NCBI GenBank assembly: GCA_002049455.2
Contig: KV918857.1
Location: forward strand, 62,001 to 126,000
Reading direction: 5' to 3'
Source of the DNA: Porphyra umbilicalis
Lineage: Eukaryota; Rhodophyta; Bangiophyceae; Bangiales; Bangiaceae
DNA length: 64,000 nucleotides
This document shows positions 11,042 to 22,081 of this stretch, one piece after another (the first letter of the stretch is position 1; each line of letters begins with the position of its first letter). The notes beneath the pieces are model-generated. The model had not been told where the DNA came from. It did no database searches and saw only the letters and a program-made list of their open reading frames with translations. Position numbers and translations under genes: made by a program.

Positions 11042-13374
11042 CAGTCGTTCCACAAATTACCTAGCACTCAGGCGAGATCAATAGTTCCTCCCATATGTTA
11101 CTCGTTTCGCGTAAACGTGGCTGAGAACCAGTGACGTGTCAACCAACATTTCTCATAGGCGCTTTTCTGCTCGCAGACTTCGGGTGCTCAGAAACACGAG
11201 GCAGCACATGTCAGCAATGAGCACTCCATCGCTCTTTCTGGCCCCCCACATCGTGGAGCCGGGCCCTTCGGCCATTCTGGCTGGTCCCCCATTGGCGAGC
11301 GTGCCAGGGGTCACTTGTCCTGTTGGAATTTCTCATCGCGGAGGCGAGCCCGTCAGCCAATTTAGCTGAAGGCCCAGTGCGAGGTGGACAGAGACCAGAT
11401 GATCTCCTCTCGCGTGCTGTTTTGGGACGATGGCAAGTCCATTGCGACATCATCGGGAATCGCAGCATATCTTGATCCTGGTCCGATCACTGAACAATGG
11501 CCCGACGGTCGAGATCATGGCCCCGTTGTCGGTCGCTCAAAAATTTCATTCGGAAAGTTGTGACGAGCCGGGCGCATATGTCGACCGGACGACGGCGTCG
11601 CCGATCCGGTCGACGTCGCCACCGCGATCCGCTACCCCCCCCCCCCCCCCAGTCCCTTCCCCCCCTGCACCGCCGCCACCGCGGTCCGCGCCCCCCCCCC
11701 CCCCCCCTGCCCCCCCCCCCCCCACACCGCAGTCGCCCGGTCCGCAGCCCGCGCCGCTTCGCCGCCCTTGCCCTTTTGTGCCGATCACCGCTGTGGCTGC
11801 CTTGTCGGTGTTCTCTTTTGCCTTTTGTTTGCTGTGTTGTTGTCTCAGGAATAATTGGGCTCGCATTCTTGTTTGTGGCCTCTTCGTACTGGTCCGAGGG
11901 CTCATCCCCTTCTTGTTCTCAGCGAGTATGTTACATGCATTGTGGAACGGGCCATGAGGAACGATGTCGACCAAGATGCGGTGCGCTCAATTGCAGGGAC
12001 TCCGCTTTGAGTCCTATAGCAAAATCTCCAAGACGAGGTGGCAAACAAAAAAACAACAGCGAGAGTAATTTTCGTCTTCAGGCGACATACAAACAGCCAC
12101 GTGAACAAGCCAGAGGATAAAAAAAACGAGGAAAAGAGCTAGGACGCCATCCAAGAGCAGCAACAGCGGTGACGAGCGCATGAGGAATGGGGGGGCAACG
12201 GCGCCGACGCCGGCCTCGACGCCGGCGGTTGGGGGGGGGGGCGCGGATCGCGATGGCGGCCATGGGGGGGGGGGGGGGGGGGGGGGGGGTGGGGCGCGGA
12301 TCGCGGTGGCGGCGGTCTGTGTGGGGGGGGGCGGGGGGGGGGGGGGGGGTAGCGGATCGCGGTGGCGACGTCGACCGGATCGGCGACGCCGTCTTCCGGT
12401 CGACATATGCGCCCTGCTCGTCACAACTTTTCGAATGCAATTTTGAGCGACCGACAACGGGCCCGTGATCTCGACCGTCGGGCCTTTGTTCAAAGATCAG
12501 AGCAGGATCAAAATATGCTGCGATTCCCGATGATGTCGCAATGGACTTGCCATCGTCCCAAAATAGCACGCAAGAGGAGATCATCTGGTCTCTGTCCACC
12601 TCACACTCGGCCGTCAGCCAAGATTGGCCGACGGGCCGGCCTCCGCGCTCTGAACTTTCCAACGGGACGTGTGACTCCTGGCACGCCCGCCAGTGGGAGA
12701 CCAGCCAAATTTGCGGATGGGCCCGGCTCCACGATGTGGGGGGCCAGAGAGAGCGATGGACGGCCCATTGCTGTCATGTGCTGCCTCGTGTGTCAGAGCA
12801 GCCCGCGTCTGATGAGGCCATTCTCGAAAAAGGTGAAGGACTCCAATGGCACCACCCGCGTGAGTCGTGACCTGCCTCTACGCAGTCCGTGAGCCAGTGA
12901 CTAATGGGGTATTTATTGAAGGGCCCTTTCCCAATAGAGACGCTCTGGCGCTCTCTAATTGGTCCACCAGATCACCAACAAAGTGGGCAGTGCCTCCTAG
13001 ACCCTCGCGCCAATGAGGGCGCGGAGCCGTGGGAACTATTGAGGCATCAATTTGCCGGCCTGCGCGATAGTGCCCACCACGTTTGAACTCGGGCGACATT
13101 CTGGAGCAATGTCTGCAATGGACCTGCCACGAACGCCGAAGTCGGGCGCGGCGTTGGCTGGTCTCAAAAGTTTGTTTCGGAAATCGCAAGTCCCTCCCGA
13201 GAGGGTCCCCCGGGACTGCTGGGCGTCTCCTGGAATCGTGGATTGAGCACGTTTAGGGGATTTTCGAGAGCGCCTGTCCAAAATCGAGAGCGTTGCATCG
13301 CAAAAGAGGCACATGTGAGATGTCGAGGGCACTATTGATCCCGCCGGAGTGCTAGGTTTTTTTTGGAACGACTG
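11042..13374. mobile_element. Non-autonomous Tc1/mariner- or pogo-like element with internal fold-back, 2333 bp
   Basis: The ends are inverted repeats of about 45 bp: CAGTCGTTCCACAAATTACC on the left and CAGTCGTTCCAAAAAAAACC on the reverse strand of the right end, both continuing with TAGCACTC. TA duplications flank it at 11040-11041 and 13375-13376. Copia C shows the uninterrupted target (GTGTTACTACTGCC on its coding strand, near 34880). TA targets and CAGT ends point to the Tc1/mariner/pogo superfamily. No transposase frame was found. Inside lies a long inverted repeat (11165-12820). Confidence 0.85.
11165..12820. repeat. Long inverted repeat (arms about 730-800 bp)
   Basis: Left-arm text such as ACACGAGGCAGCACATG (about 11193) and GTCGACCGGATC/GCGATCCGC reappears reverse-complemented in the right arm (12350-12795). 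Pairing continues past long C/G runs to a loop of about 115-125 bases near 11896-12020. Arms are imperfect, with indels in the poly-C/poly-G stretches. The transcript would fold into a long hairpin. The repeat is nested inside the terminal repeats of the 11042-13374 element. Confidence 0.8.
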
Positions 13375-13376
13375 TA

Positions 13377-16300
13377 CTACTGCCATACGTTTGGGCACAT
13401 CTCTCACGATTGCCTAGAGCTCAAGGCCAAGAAGCAGAGACAGGACAAGGTGGCCGCGATTGCGGCTGACGATGGTAGCGACAGCGACGACGCCATCTGT
13501 CTGGTGGGCAATGCGGCTGAGAGCGATGACATCTTCAAGTCATGGCTGGTCGATTCTGTGGCGCCTACACACATGTGCTGGATGCGCGGGTGCTTCGACG
13601 ACTACTAGACGACCACGGAACGCAGCGTCACAATGGGTGACAAGGGGTCCGTAGCCACGGCGGGCGTCGGAACCGTCGTGCCTAATTTCATCGTTCACGG
13701 CAAGCCGCGCAAGATCAAGTTGGAGAAGGTACACCATGTTCCTACCATGGGCTTTTTTTTCAACCTCATGTCGGTAGGCATGATGGAGGAGCGTGGTGCG
13801 GAAGTGTCATTCAAGGGCGGTAAGTCGATCATCAAGATTAGCGACAAGGTCGCTGCGTGCGGCACGCGGAAGAGTGGGCTCCACCATTTGGACATGGCCC
13901 CACTGTTCGGAAATTGCTGCGGTGGCCTCTCTTCAGCTCTGGCATGAGCGCCTTGGGCACGTCAACGTGGCTGGCGTTATGCGAATGATCGAAAACAAGG
14001 ACATCAATGGACTCAAGTGCTCTTCCATGGCGGTCAAGGACGTCTGCGAGCCGTGCGTGTATGGGAAGGCGGCTATGACGCCTATGCCTATTGCAGGAAG
14101 AGGTCGAGTGACTAAGCGCCTGCAGCTCGTGCACTCGGACCTGGGTGGGCCAATGTCGGAGCCGTCGCGTGGCGGTGCGCTCTACTTCGGCACCTTCACC
14201 GACGACTTCTCCCGTTGGACAGACGTGGACTTCCTGCAGAAGAAGAGCCATCTGCTTTCTGAGTACAAGAAGTGGCTGACAATGGCCCAGCTGCACACGG
14301 GAACCAAGATCAAGATCCTACGCTTCGACAATGGCGGCGAGTATGTGTCGAACGCATTCAAGGCTCTCCACAAAGAGACCGACACGACGCACCAGACCAC
14401 GGTGCCCGACACGCCGCAGCAGAACGGAGTTGCTGAGCGCCTCAACCGAGTGCTCGTGGAGATGGCTCGCACCATGATGCGACACAAGGACGTCGATCAG
14501 GATCTTTGGGCGGATGCCATCAAGACGGCGGTGTACATCAAGAACCGCGTCACCAGCCGGGCGCTTCCCGTCGGCAAGACGCCTTTTGAGCTGTGGACCG
14601 GGAAGAAGCCCAACGTAAGCCGCATGCGGGTGTTTGGGTCGACATGCTGGGTGGTGCTGCTCAAGAGTCACATCGACGGCAAGTTTGGCGACAAGGCGGC
14701 GAAGGGCGTATTCTTTTGCTTTCCCGACGGCAGCAAGGCAGACAAGGTCATCCTCGACGACGGCAAGGTCTTCTCGGCACGAAGCGTCGTGTGCGCCGAG
14801 ACGAACGTAAGCGAGGTCGCAGAAGTTGCGGAGGAGCTTCCCGGAGAAGAAGTTGTCGAAGTCGAGACGGGCTTGCGTTCTGCAAGCGACGGCGAAGACG
14901 TAGATGTTGACAAGAATGACAAGGATGACAAGCAACTCGAAGGATATAACCAGTCCGCGGACGACAATCAAGGTTGTGGAGGCTCTCAAGACACGCTGCG
15001 TCGAAGCGGCAGAGCGCGGCGACCACCTGTCGAGTACAGGCGCCCGGTAAACCTGGTTGCTCACTACGCGCCCACGACATACGTGCAAGCCGTTCATTGG
15101 CAGGAAAGGGCTAAGTGGCAGATTACCATGGACGAGGAGATGGAGGCCATCCGCAAGAACAAGACTTGGCGCTTGCCGGATCGCCCGGCCAGTCGTCGTG
15201 TGCTGAAGGTCAAGTGGGTTTACAAGGTCAAGAACAAGGTTGACAAGAACGGGAACAACACGACGCGGCACAAGGCGCGCCTGTGCTTCATCGGGAACCG
15301 GCAGATCAAGGGGCTCGACTTCAACGAGACATTCGCGCCGGTGGCCAAGTTCACCACCATTCGATGCATCCTGGCGATGACGGCGGCAAACGGGTGGGAG
15401 GTACATCAGATGGACGTCAAGACGGCCTTCCTCAACGGCGACCTTGACGAGGAGGTCTACATGAAGCAGCCAGACGGCTATGTCGATCCGACGTATCCTG
15501 ACAAGGTGTGTCGTCTCCTGCAAGCGCTGTATGGGCTGAAGCAAGCCCCCAAGATGTGGTACGCCAAGCTCGACGACTTCCTCAAGTCGTAGGGGTTTGA
15601 CAACATTGACCCGGATGCATGCCTCTACCTCCGTATGGATGACGGCGAAATCATCATCGTGCTGGTGTACGTCGACGATCTCCTGTTGGTGGCATCAAGC
15701 CTGGCGGCGATCTACAAGATTAAGGACGCTCTGCACAAGCGTTTTGAGATGAAGGACCTGGGCGAGGCGAACGTCATCCTCGGGCTAGAGATTAGGCGCT
15801 ACAAGGCGTTGGGCACCCTCAAGCTGTCGCAGGGCAAGTACGCGGCGCAAGTGCTGGAGAAGTTCGGGATGGCGGAGTGCAACCCGATCGGAAAGCCGCT
15901 GGATGTGGGCCTGCAGCTGGTCAAGGCCGATGAGAGCGACGACGCGCTGCCCTACCGCGAAGCCGTCGGCAGTCTAATGTACCTGATGGTCAGGACGCGT
16001 CCTGACCTCGCCTTCGCCATCGGGAAGCTGAGTCGGTGTGTCTCGTGCTAGGGCAAGGAGCATTGGGCGGCGATCAAGCGCGTTCTACGGTACGTCAAGG
16101 GTTCAATGGACAAGGGGCTGGTCTTCGACAAGAGCTCTTCCTGTGTTCTACAAGGCTATAGTGATGCCGACTGGTCGGGTGACCTTTCACCTTCATCTTT
16201 GGCGGAGCAGCCGTCAGCTGGGGTTCTAAGTTGCAGAAGACCGTGGCGCTGTCGACGATGGAAGCTGAATACATGGCTCTATGTGAGGCCAGCAAGGAAG

Positions 16301-16602
16301 CTGTTTGGCTCAACAAGCTCGCGCAAAGCGTGGCAACTCAAGGGCTGCGGACAGCGATCTCGGGTGGGCCGATCAACATCAAGGTCGACAACAGCAGGTG
16401 CATTGACTTCTCCAAGAACCCCGTCGAGCACAAGCGCACGAAGCACATCGACATTCGCTACCACTTCGTGCGCGAGGCCATCAAAACGGACAAGGTGACA
16501 CTGGAGCATTGTGCAACGGACGACATGGTGGCGGAACCGATGACGAAGGAGCTCGGCAAGACCAAGCACGACAAGCATGTCGCGGCCATGGGGCTTTGCT
16601 AA
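13377..16602 (+). pseudogene. Copia A: nucleocapsid knuckle to RNase H
   Basis: In order: the zinc knuckle CHTFGHISHDC, a protease-type region, and the integrase zinc region (H-E-R-L-G-H, then C-E-P-C). The integrase core follows, with HSDLGGPMSEPS, FDNGGEYVSNAF and QNGVAERLNRV. RT has QMDVKTAFLNGDLDEEVYM and LVYVDDLLLV, and RNase H has ALSTMEAEYMAL. It uses nearly the same protein text as copy C. Broken several times; fossil. Confidence 0.88.
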
Positions 16603-16637
16603 AAACAAGAACCGCCGCGGCAACAAGCAAGGAGGAG

Positions 16638-17055
16638 TGTTGGACTGTGATGCTCGTCGCCGACTCCACTGGCGGTTCGCGTATGGATGATGGTCGGTGA
16701 CCCTCATGGTACCCCACATGGTACATTTGCAAGACGTGGTCAAGTTGCACACATTTGTGTCGGGTCATCTTGGGGCGTTACTTTTGGCGTGTTTTGGATT
16801 TGATCTCTGCTTTGCTCTAGTGGCGTTTGATTTGGTGAGTGATTTGATTTGGTGCCAGGGCGTGGGCGTCGGTGTTGGCGCGGGAGGGGGGAGCACTTGG
16901 GCCGGTGGGGACTATTTGAGAGGTGCTCTCGGTTGGGAGAAGCGGGCGAACCTTAGGGCAACCAACAAAGCACGTTCGCACACACACACACAAGCTCAAG
17001 CCACTCAACCACTTCACCGTGGTCCCCCAACCCCTATCCCCACTGCGTTTCAACA
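16638..17055 (+). repeat. Copia A 3' LTR, 418 bp
   Basis: It starts TGTTGGACTGTGATG, ends GCGTTTCAACA, and matches both 418-bp LTRs of copy C. The purine run AAGCAAGGAGGAG directly before it is the polypurine tract. Directly after it lies GGTTATGGGCCCAGA, which is a primer-binding site and belongs after a 5' LTR, so this LTR is flanked by internal-type sequence on both sides. Confidence 0.9.
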
Positions 17056-17220
17056 GGTTATGGGCCCAGAAAATTCCAGTTAGAGCTGGTTGACTTTGCA
17101 GGAGGTCGCAGGTTTCCATCTCACAAGTTGGCGACTCGGGGGGAAATCAGTCGCAGGAGCCGTGGGATTGGCTTCTTCCGTGAGACCTGGCGACTTGAGT
17201 TCCTGTGAAGTTTGGGGGAG
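17056..17220 (+). mobile_element. Miniature LTR-element internal segment (primer site to polypurine tract, 165 bp)
   Basis: The segment opens with GGTTATGGGCCCAGA, complementary to the anticodon-stem half of initiator tRNA-Met. It closes with the purine run GTTTGGGGGAG directly before a new TGTTGGACTA terminus. No coding capacity lies between. This arrangement is that of TRIM/SMART-type miniature LTR elements. An alternative is a leftover from recombination between tandem copies. Confidence 0.5.
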
Positions 17221-19062
17221 TGTTGGACTATAAGAGCATTCCCAGCAATGTCGGGCCAACGGTCTGAAACGGTGAAATGAAACCGCTACGTGTGGCCCTG
17301 CGAGTGGTCAGTTGCCAACGGGCCGACGCGTTGCCAACGGGCAATGTCAGGGGTGAAACAGAGTGGGCTACCTTTCGAAGATCTGAGCGCCGTTGGCCTC
17401 GACGTTGTTGGCCGCACTGCCTGGTTGCCAACGGAGGACACGTATCAGCGTCATCGCGAGTATCGAAATGAAGAGGCGTCCGTCGAATACGTGCCGAACA
17501 TGTCACGGAAAGCGTGTGAACGGAGCCCGAACCGCCCAAATCAAGGCAATCTAGCAAGACACGTGTATGCCTTTCGGTACCAATATGGATCGAATCCGCA
17601 CGAGTGCGTGACGTGTGTTGCGGTCGCACCCCCTCAGGTTGTGCAAGGACTTCGAGGCTGAGTCATGCCGGTCGAACGGTCACGTGCAGCCATCGCGGGC
17701 TGCCGCTTGCGCAAACGAGTGGCCCAAGATCCATTTGCGCGTCCCTCTCTACTGTATGCATCACACCTTACGCTCACTAGGGCGGCTTCAAAGGGGCTGG
17801 CACGCCCAGACTCAGGGCCATGCTGTCCCCAAAACGCCCAAGGCTGTGCCAGAACGGGTCAATAGAGGGCATTGACCGACATCTACGCACTTCTGAGTGC
17901 GTCTTTGTACACTTGAGGGGCAGGCCCATGCCACTGAGAGCACTGCAGGCAGTTGTAAGCGTGGAAGCGTTGACAGCTCAGAAGGCAGGCTGACTGCAGA
18001 ACCGTGCACTGGCTCCTCAAGGCATGACCGTTAAAGTAGGCATTCACAGTCCCGCGTCCAGCCCAACCTCGGCCGCACTTCCAAGAACGCCACTACCCCA
18101 CACCCCGCCCCCCAACCCCGACCCACCCCGAACCCTTTTAACCATGCCCCCACGTCCTCCCGAGCACCCCCCACAAGCTGCAGCAGCAATGCGCGCTCAC
18201 CAGCCAGCGATGCGCGCACCCTCCCCCGTAGCCTGCCTGCGCCGCCCGCCGACCCGGCCTGCGCGACCCTCCCCTCAGGTTTCTCACCCTCTCTGAAGCA
18301 ACGCAGAACTGACGCGGAGGCCGGGACACGGCCCAGAGCTCCAGACAGGGAGCGGCGGACCCCTGCGCACGGTGGACAGCACCGGCCGGTGGCAACCTCT
18401 AGCGAGCGTGACCAGAGGCACGCTGGCGTGGTGACTCTTGGCGACATTACCAATTCAGCTCACGGCGGCCACCAGCACGCGCTTCTCGGTCGCCGCCGGC
18501 CTTGTCTACTTTGTGCTACAACTCTCGCTCTAGCGCACTTGCTGTTTTGAGTATTGCTGTTGCATGAAAATGTGCAGACCTTGATAGCAAAATAACCAGA
18601 GCAGAACATCGTTTGAGTGGTCCTCTGCCGGTTCCAGGCCATATCATTGGCCAAGACAGCTGTTCTGGCACAACTATTATTGTTTGTTTCAGAAATTTTG
18701 CTACAGCGGGCAACTCAACTGCACAAGCTCGACCTGTGTGATGGGATTTTCAAAATACCATAATTGCGGTTGGGCTGCCACCGTACAATGACTCGCAAGA
18801 TGCTACAGCGGCAGCCACTTCACAGAGTCGGAAACTGGATGGAGCAGCCGTGGGGAGGGCGGGGGCGGCCGCGGAAGGCGGCGCTGGCGGCGGGTTTGGT
18901 CGGACAGGTCGGTGGGGATATTCGTTGCGCCGGGCGACGGCAGCGGTGGACGCAGCACGGGCGCCCTTTACAGACAACGGGGTTACGAGGGACGGCGGCG
19001 GGGGTGATGGGCGTGAGGAGGAAGGCGGCGGGAACTGTGGGGCCGCGGGCAACAGACGACGG

Positions 19063-19437
19063 TGGGGGCTGCGGCGGCGCCCTCGCCGCTTCCGCCACCG
19101 CCGCCAGTAGGGCGGACGCGGCGGCGTCTGCGGCAGCCCCTCCCCCCCCCCGCCCCCCCTTCGCACGGCGGTGGACCTTTCCCTCCCCGACGGCCACGCG
19201 CGGCTGGTCGGCGCCGAGGCGGTGCTGGCGGCGGTGCGGTGCCCCGACGGTGGGGGCTGTGGCGGCGCCCTCGCCGCTTCCGCCACCGCCGCCAGTAGGG
19301 CGGACGCGGCGGCGTCTGCGGCAGCCCCTCCCCCCCCCCCGCCCCCCCCACGCACGGCGGTGGACCTTTCCCTCCCCGACGGCCACGCGCGGCTGGTCGG
19401 CGCCGAGGCGGTGCTGGCGGCGGTGCGGTGCCCCGGC
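19063..19437 (+). repeat. Tandem duplication of about 188 bp inside Hb1
   Basis: Two adjacent copies carry the same text from TGGGGGCTGYGGCGGCG through the poly-C run to GCGGTGCGGTGCCCCG. The second runs on into a plus-strand frame (PLTAARVRRLVVRRALAAAG) that looks like ordinary protein. It has no counterpart in Hb2, where this part is shorter and diverged. Confidence 0.75.
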
Positions 19438-21056
19438 GCGCCACTGTCCCCATTGACGGCGGCGAGGGTGCGGCGGCTGGTCGTGCGCCGCGCGCTGGCG
19501 GCGGCGGGCTCGGGCGCCGATGACGCGTCGGTGGCGGCGACGGAGCGGCTGACCTCCGCCCTCATCGCCGCGCTGCTCGACGCGGATGCGGCGGCGGCGG
19601 GCGCGGCGGCCGGTGATGGTGGTGGCAATGGCGGCGGCGGCTAGGCCGACGGCGGCGGCGGTCGTGCCGGCGGCGGCGTCGGCGGCGACGGCGGAGACGG
19701 AGGCGACTGGGTGGCGCCGCTGACCGCTGCCCTGGTCGCCGCCCCGGACCGCGGCGTCGTGGGCGCCTTAGCTCCCCTGGGCATCCTTGTGGCGGTTCGC
19801 GGCGTCGGTCAGTGGTTGGCGGTGGCGACCGACGTCGTTGGCGGTGGTCGGCCCGGCCGGGGGTGGGGGTCGCTGGGCTCGTTGCGTTGGGCGGTGGCGG
19901 AGGCGGGGGCGACGACGGCGTGGGCGGCGGAAGACAGGGTTGCAGGTCGGCGTGGGCGGCGGCAGGGCTGGCGACGGCGGCGCCGGCGACGGCGTGTGGG
20001 CCGCACGGTGATGGTGGGGACGGGGGTCGGTGCGGCGACGGCGGGCGGCGAGGGCCGCCGTCGGCCGCGAGGACGGTGATTCCGGCGGGCGCTGGCGGCG
20101 GCGGCGGTCGGTGGCGGCAGGAAGGCTCACGGCGACGACGGGGACGGGGGCGCGGGTGGCGGCGACGGTCGTCGGGGGCGCTGACGAATGCGACCAGTGC
20201 GGGCGGCGGCGGCGATCGGCGGGGGCGGGGGGGGCGGACGGCAACGACGGGGACGGGGGCGCGGATGGCAGCGGCGGTCGAAGGCGTGGGCGCGGGTGGC
20301 GGCAACGATCGGCGGGGGCGGCGGCGAAAGCGGCCGGTGCGGTCGGCGGCGGCGATCGGCGGGGCCGGAGGGGGCGGACGGCTACGACGGGGACGGTAGC
20401 GTGGGTGGCGGCGGCGGTCGGTGGCGGGGGCGGGGGTGGCGGCAACGATCGGCGGGGGCGGCGGCGACGTGGAGGCGGCGGCGGGGTTGCCGGTGCCCGC
20501 GGGTGGCGTAGGGAGGGGGGCAGTACGCGAGCGCGCGGGACGCGGCGGTGGGTGGTAGCGAGGGCGTTATTTGTGGCCACGCAGGCGTCTGCTGTGTGAG
20601 CTGCGGGAGGCTGTGGGGGTGTGGCGGTTGTCAGGGGCGCCCTGGGGTGCTGTCAAGGGTGGAGGGTTCTGCTCAGTTCACTACGTGGCCGCAGGTGCGG
20701 CCATTTGGTGACCGGGTGCGGGACCGTGGCCCGGCCCCGCCTCGTGTGCCCGCACGAGCGCTCCGATCCAGTTGATTTTACCAGTGTCGGTGCGATGGCG
20801 CCGCGTGTCCGACAGGCCCGCAAGCGCGTTCGGCCACTAGCCACCGCACGAGAGATACGTGACACACTTCAACGATCCGGGCTCTGTGGCCGAGATGGCA
20901 CGCGGCCGTCCAGTTCCGAGAGGTACCATATTCCATCCGTGGGTGGCGTTGGAAACAAAAATATGATAAATCGGGCAATCTGAGGACAATATGAACTGCC
21001 ACTCGTCACTCATTGAACCCCGTGAAACCGTGATGGACCAATCAGAGCACAGAACC

Positions 21057-21126
21057 TGGTGGCCCCAGGGCCAACGAGTTGCCAACGGAGGCTCCGTTGG
21101 CAACTCGTTGGCCCCGGGGCCAACAC
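21057..21126. repeat. Near-perfect 70-bp palindrome near the right end of Hb1
   Basis: The arms read GGCCAACGAGTTGCCAACGG and its reverse complement around a centre near 21091, with a few outer mismatches. It lies about 180-250 bp from the right terminus. Hb2 keeps the same palindrome at 58516-58586. It contains GTTGCCAACGG, the repeated subterminal motif. Confidence 0.85.
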
Positions 21127-21714
21127 CTCCGACCCCGAATCAGACGCAAGTACATTCGCGTTTTAACTCGCTTGACCTCCGTTGGCAACGCCGCGTGCAC
21201 GTTCGACATTGTTACCCGCCCCGAGAACTGGCCAACGGCGAATTTAAGACACGTTTCTGCAACGTGTGCCCAATATGGCGTTGGCCCGACATTGGTGGAA
21301 ATGCTCTAAGTTTCAACTCCACAGAACCATTCACACCGGTATTGTGGATGTAGCTAAGTGGTACAATTTTCGAATCCCGACACCCCCCGCCACGGCAACG
21401 TGGCTGTACTTGCCCCCGCGTGCGCTCGCGGCTATGGAGCCGGCCCGATTGCCTGGTGTCGATGCGTCGCCGTGCGCGCCACCGCCTTAAAGGCCAGGGT
21501 ATTGCACGAACGTACCTGGAATTGCTTTCGGCTCGTTCCTGCCCGAGACTCACGTTCCGACGTCGGCATACCTCGTCCCCCCCTGACGGCGACCCACCAT
21601 TTCGGAATTTGGTGAAGGATGCCACCCCCATGGACGCGCTGCGAGACTCTTTCTTGGACGCTGTGGCGCGCACTCGACGTACATCCCCACTTCCTGCACT
21701 TGGTCTCTGCAACA

Positions 21715-22081
21715 GACACCTTTGCAGAGGGTCTTGCTACATCTGCATGGTCAGGGCAATAGTGGTGGGCCACATCACGAAGGCTTCACGGTACTCGGAT
21801 GTATCTCGAGTCTGTCAGCAAGAACCATCCCCGCGGTCGCCGAGCGCCTGCGATGATGTCCGCCATCATCGAAATCGCCCCAGTCAGATCTCAATAAGAA
21901 GTGGTCCCCCATTTCGCAAAGTAGCCCCGCATCAAGATTATATGTGATGAGTGAGTATTAGATACCCACATCCCTGAAGATTCCATAGACCAATACTCGC
22001 GTCGCATTTCCGAAAGTGCCAAAATACTCTGTCCCTAGATGTTTGGAGGGAAAATATTCACGACCAAAATCGATACCCATG
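21715..22081. other. Unassigned spacer
   Basis: AT-richer sequence between the candidate LTR end and the start of gypsy D. No convincing coding frame, RNA gene or repeat was recognised. Confidence 0.5.

Larger units (their letters stand above)
10729..17055 (+). mobile_element. Ty1/copia retrotransposon copy A (fossil)
   Basis: The order is gag, protease, integrase, RT, RNase H, LTR, which is Ty1/copia order on the plus strand. It is the same family as copy C (25438-36138): gag text GYxNRVRNLGENLKAMGG, the CCHC knuckle, and all pol domains align. Its 3' LTR (16638-17055) is 418 bp, as are both C LTRs. Homology to C starts at about 10729 inside gag, and no 5' LTR was seen. A 2.3-kb DNA element interrupts it at 11042-13374. 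Several breaks; fossil. Confidence 0.9.
17234..21306. mobile_element. Hb1: large Harbinger-like element without transposase, 4073 bp
   Basis: The terminal inverted repeats start GAGCATTCCCA at the left and GAGCATTTCCA on the reverse strand at the right, each continuing with CAATGTCGGGCCAAC. A 3-bp target duplication, TAA, flanks it (17231-17233 and 21307-21309). TWA targets with GAGCAT ends are typical of PIF/Harbinger. Both ends carry the subterminal motif GTTGCCAACGG in several copies. Left (to about 19000) and right (from about 20640) regions match Hb2; the middle is GC-rich low complexity. No DDE transposase or Myb-like partner was recognised. Confidence 0.8.
17221..21714 (+). repeat. Candidate second LTR split by Hb1 (17221-17233 plus 21310-21714)
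   Basis: The sequence before Hb1 is TGTTGGACTATAA. After Hb1 it resumes with GTTTCAACTCC and reaches a GCAACA end at 21714. The two sides sum to 418 bases, the same length as the A/C LTR, although the body shows little obvious similarity to that LTR. The length match may be chance, so this call rests on the terminal motifs and the preceding polypurine tract. Confidence 0.35.

Noticed and set aside
14318-15544. 408-codon minus-strand open frame
   Set aside because: Antisense to the copia A integrase and RT frame; the same shadow appears opposite copia C.
21420-21947. 175-codon plus-strand frame between Hb1 and gypsy D
   Set aside because: No recognisable motif, atypical residue pattern and an overlapping candidate LTR; not supported as a gene.
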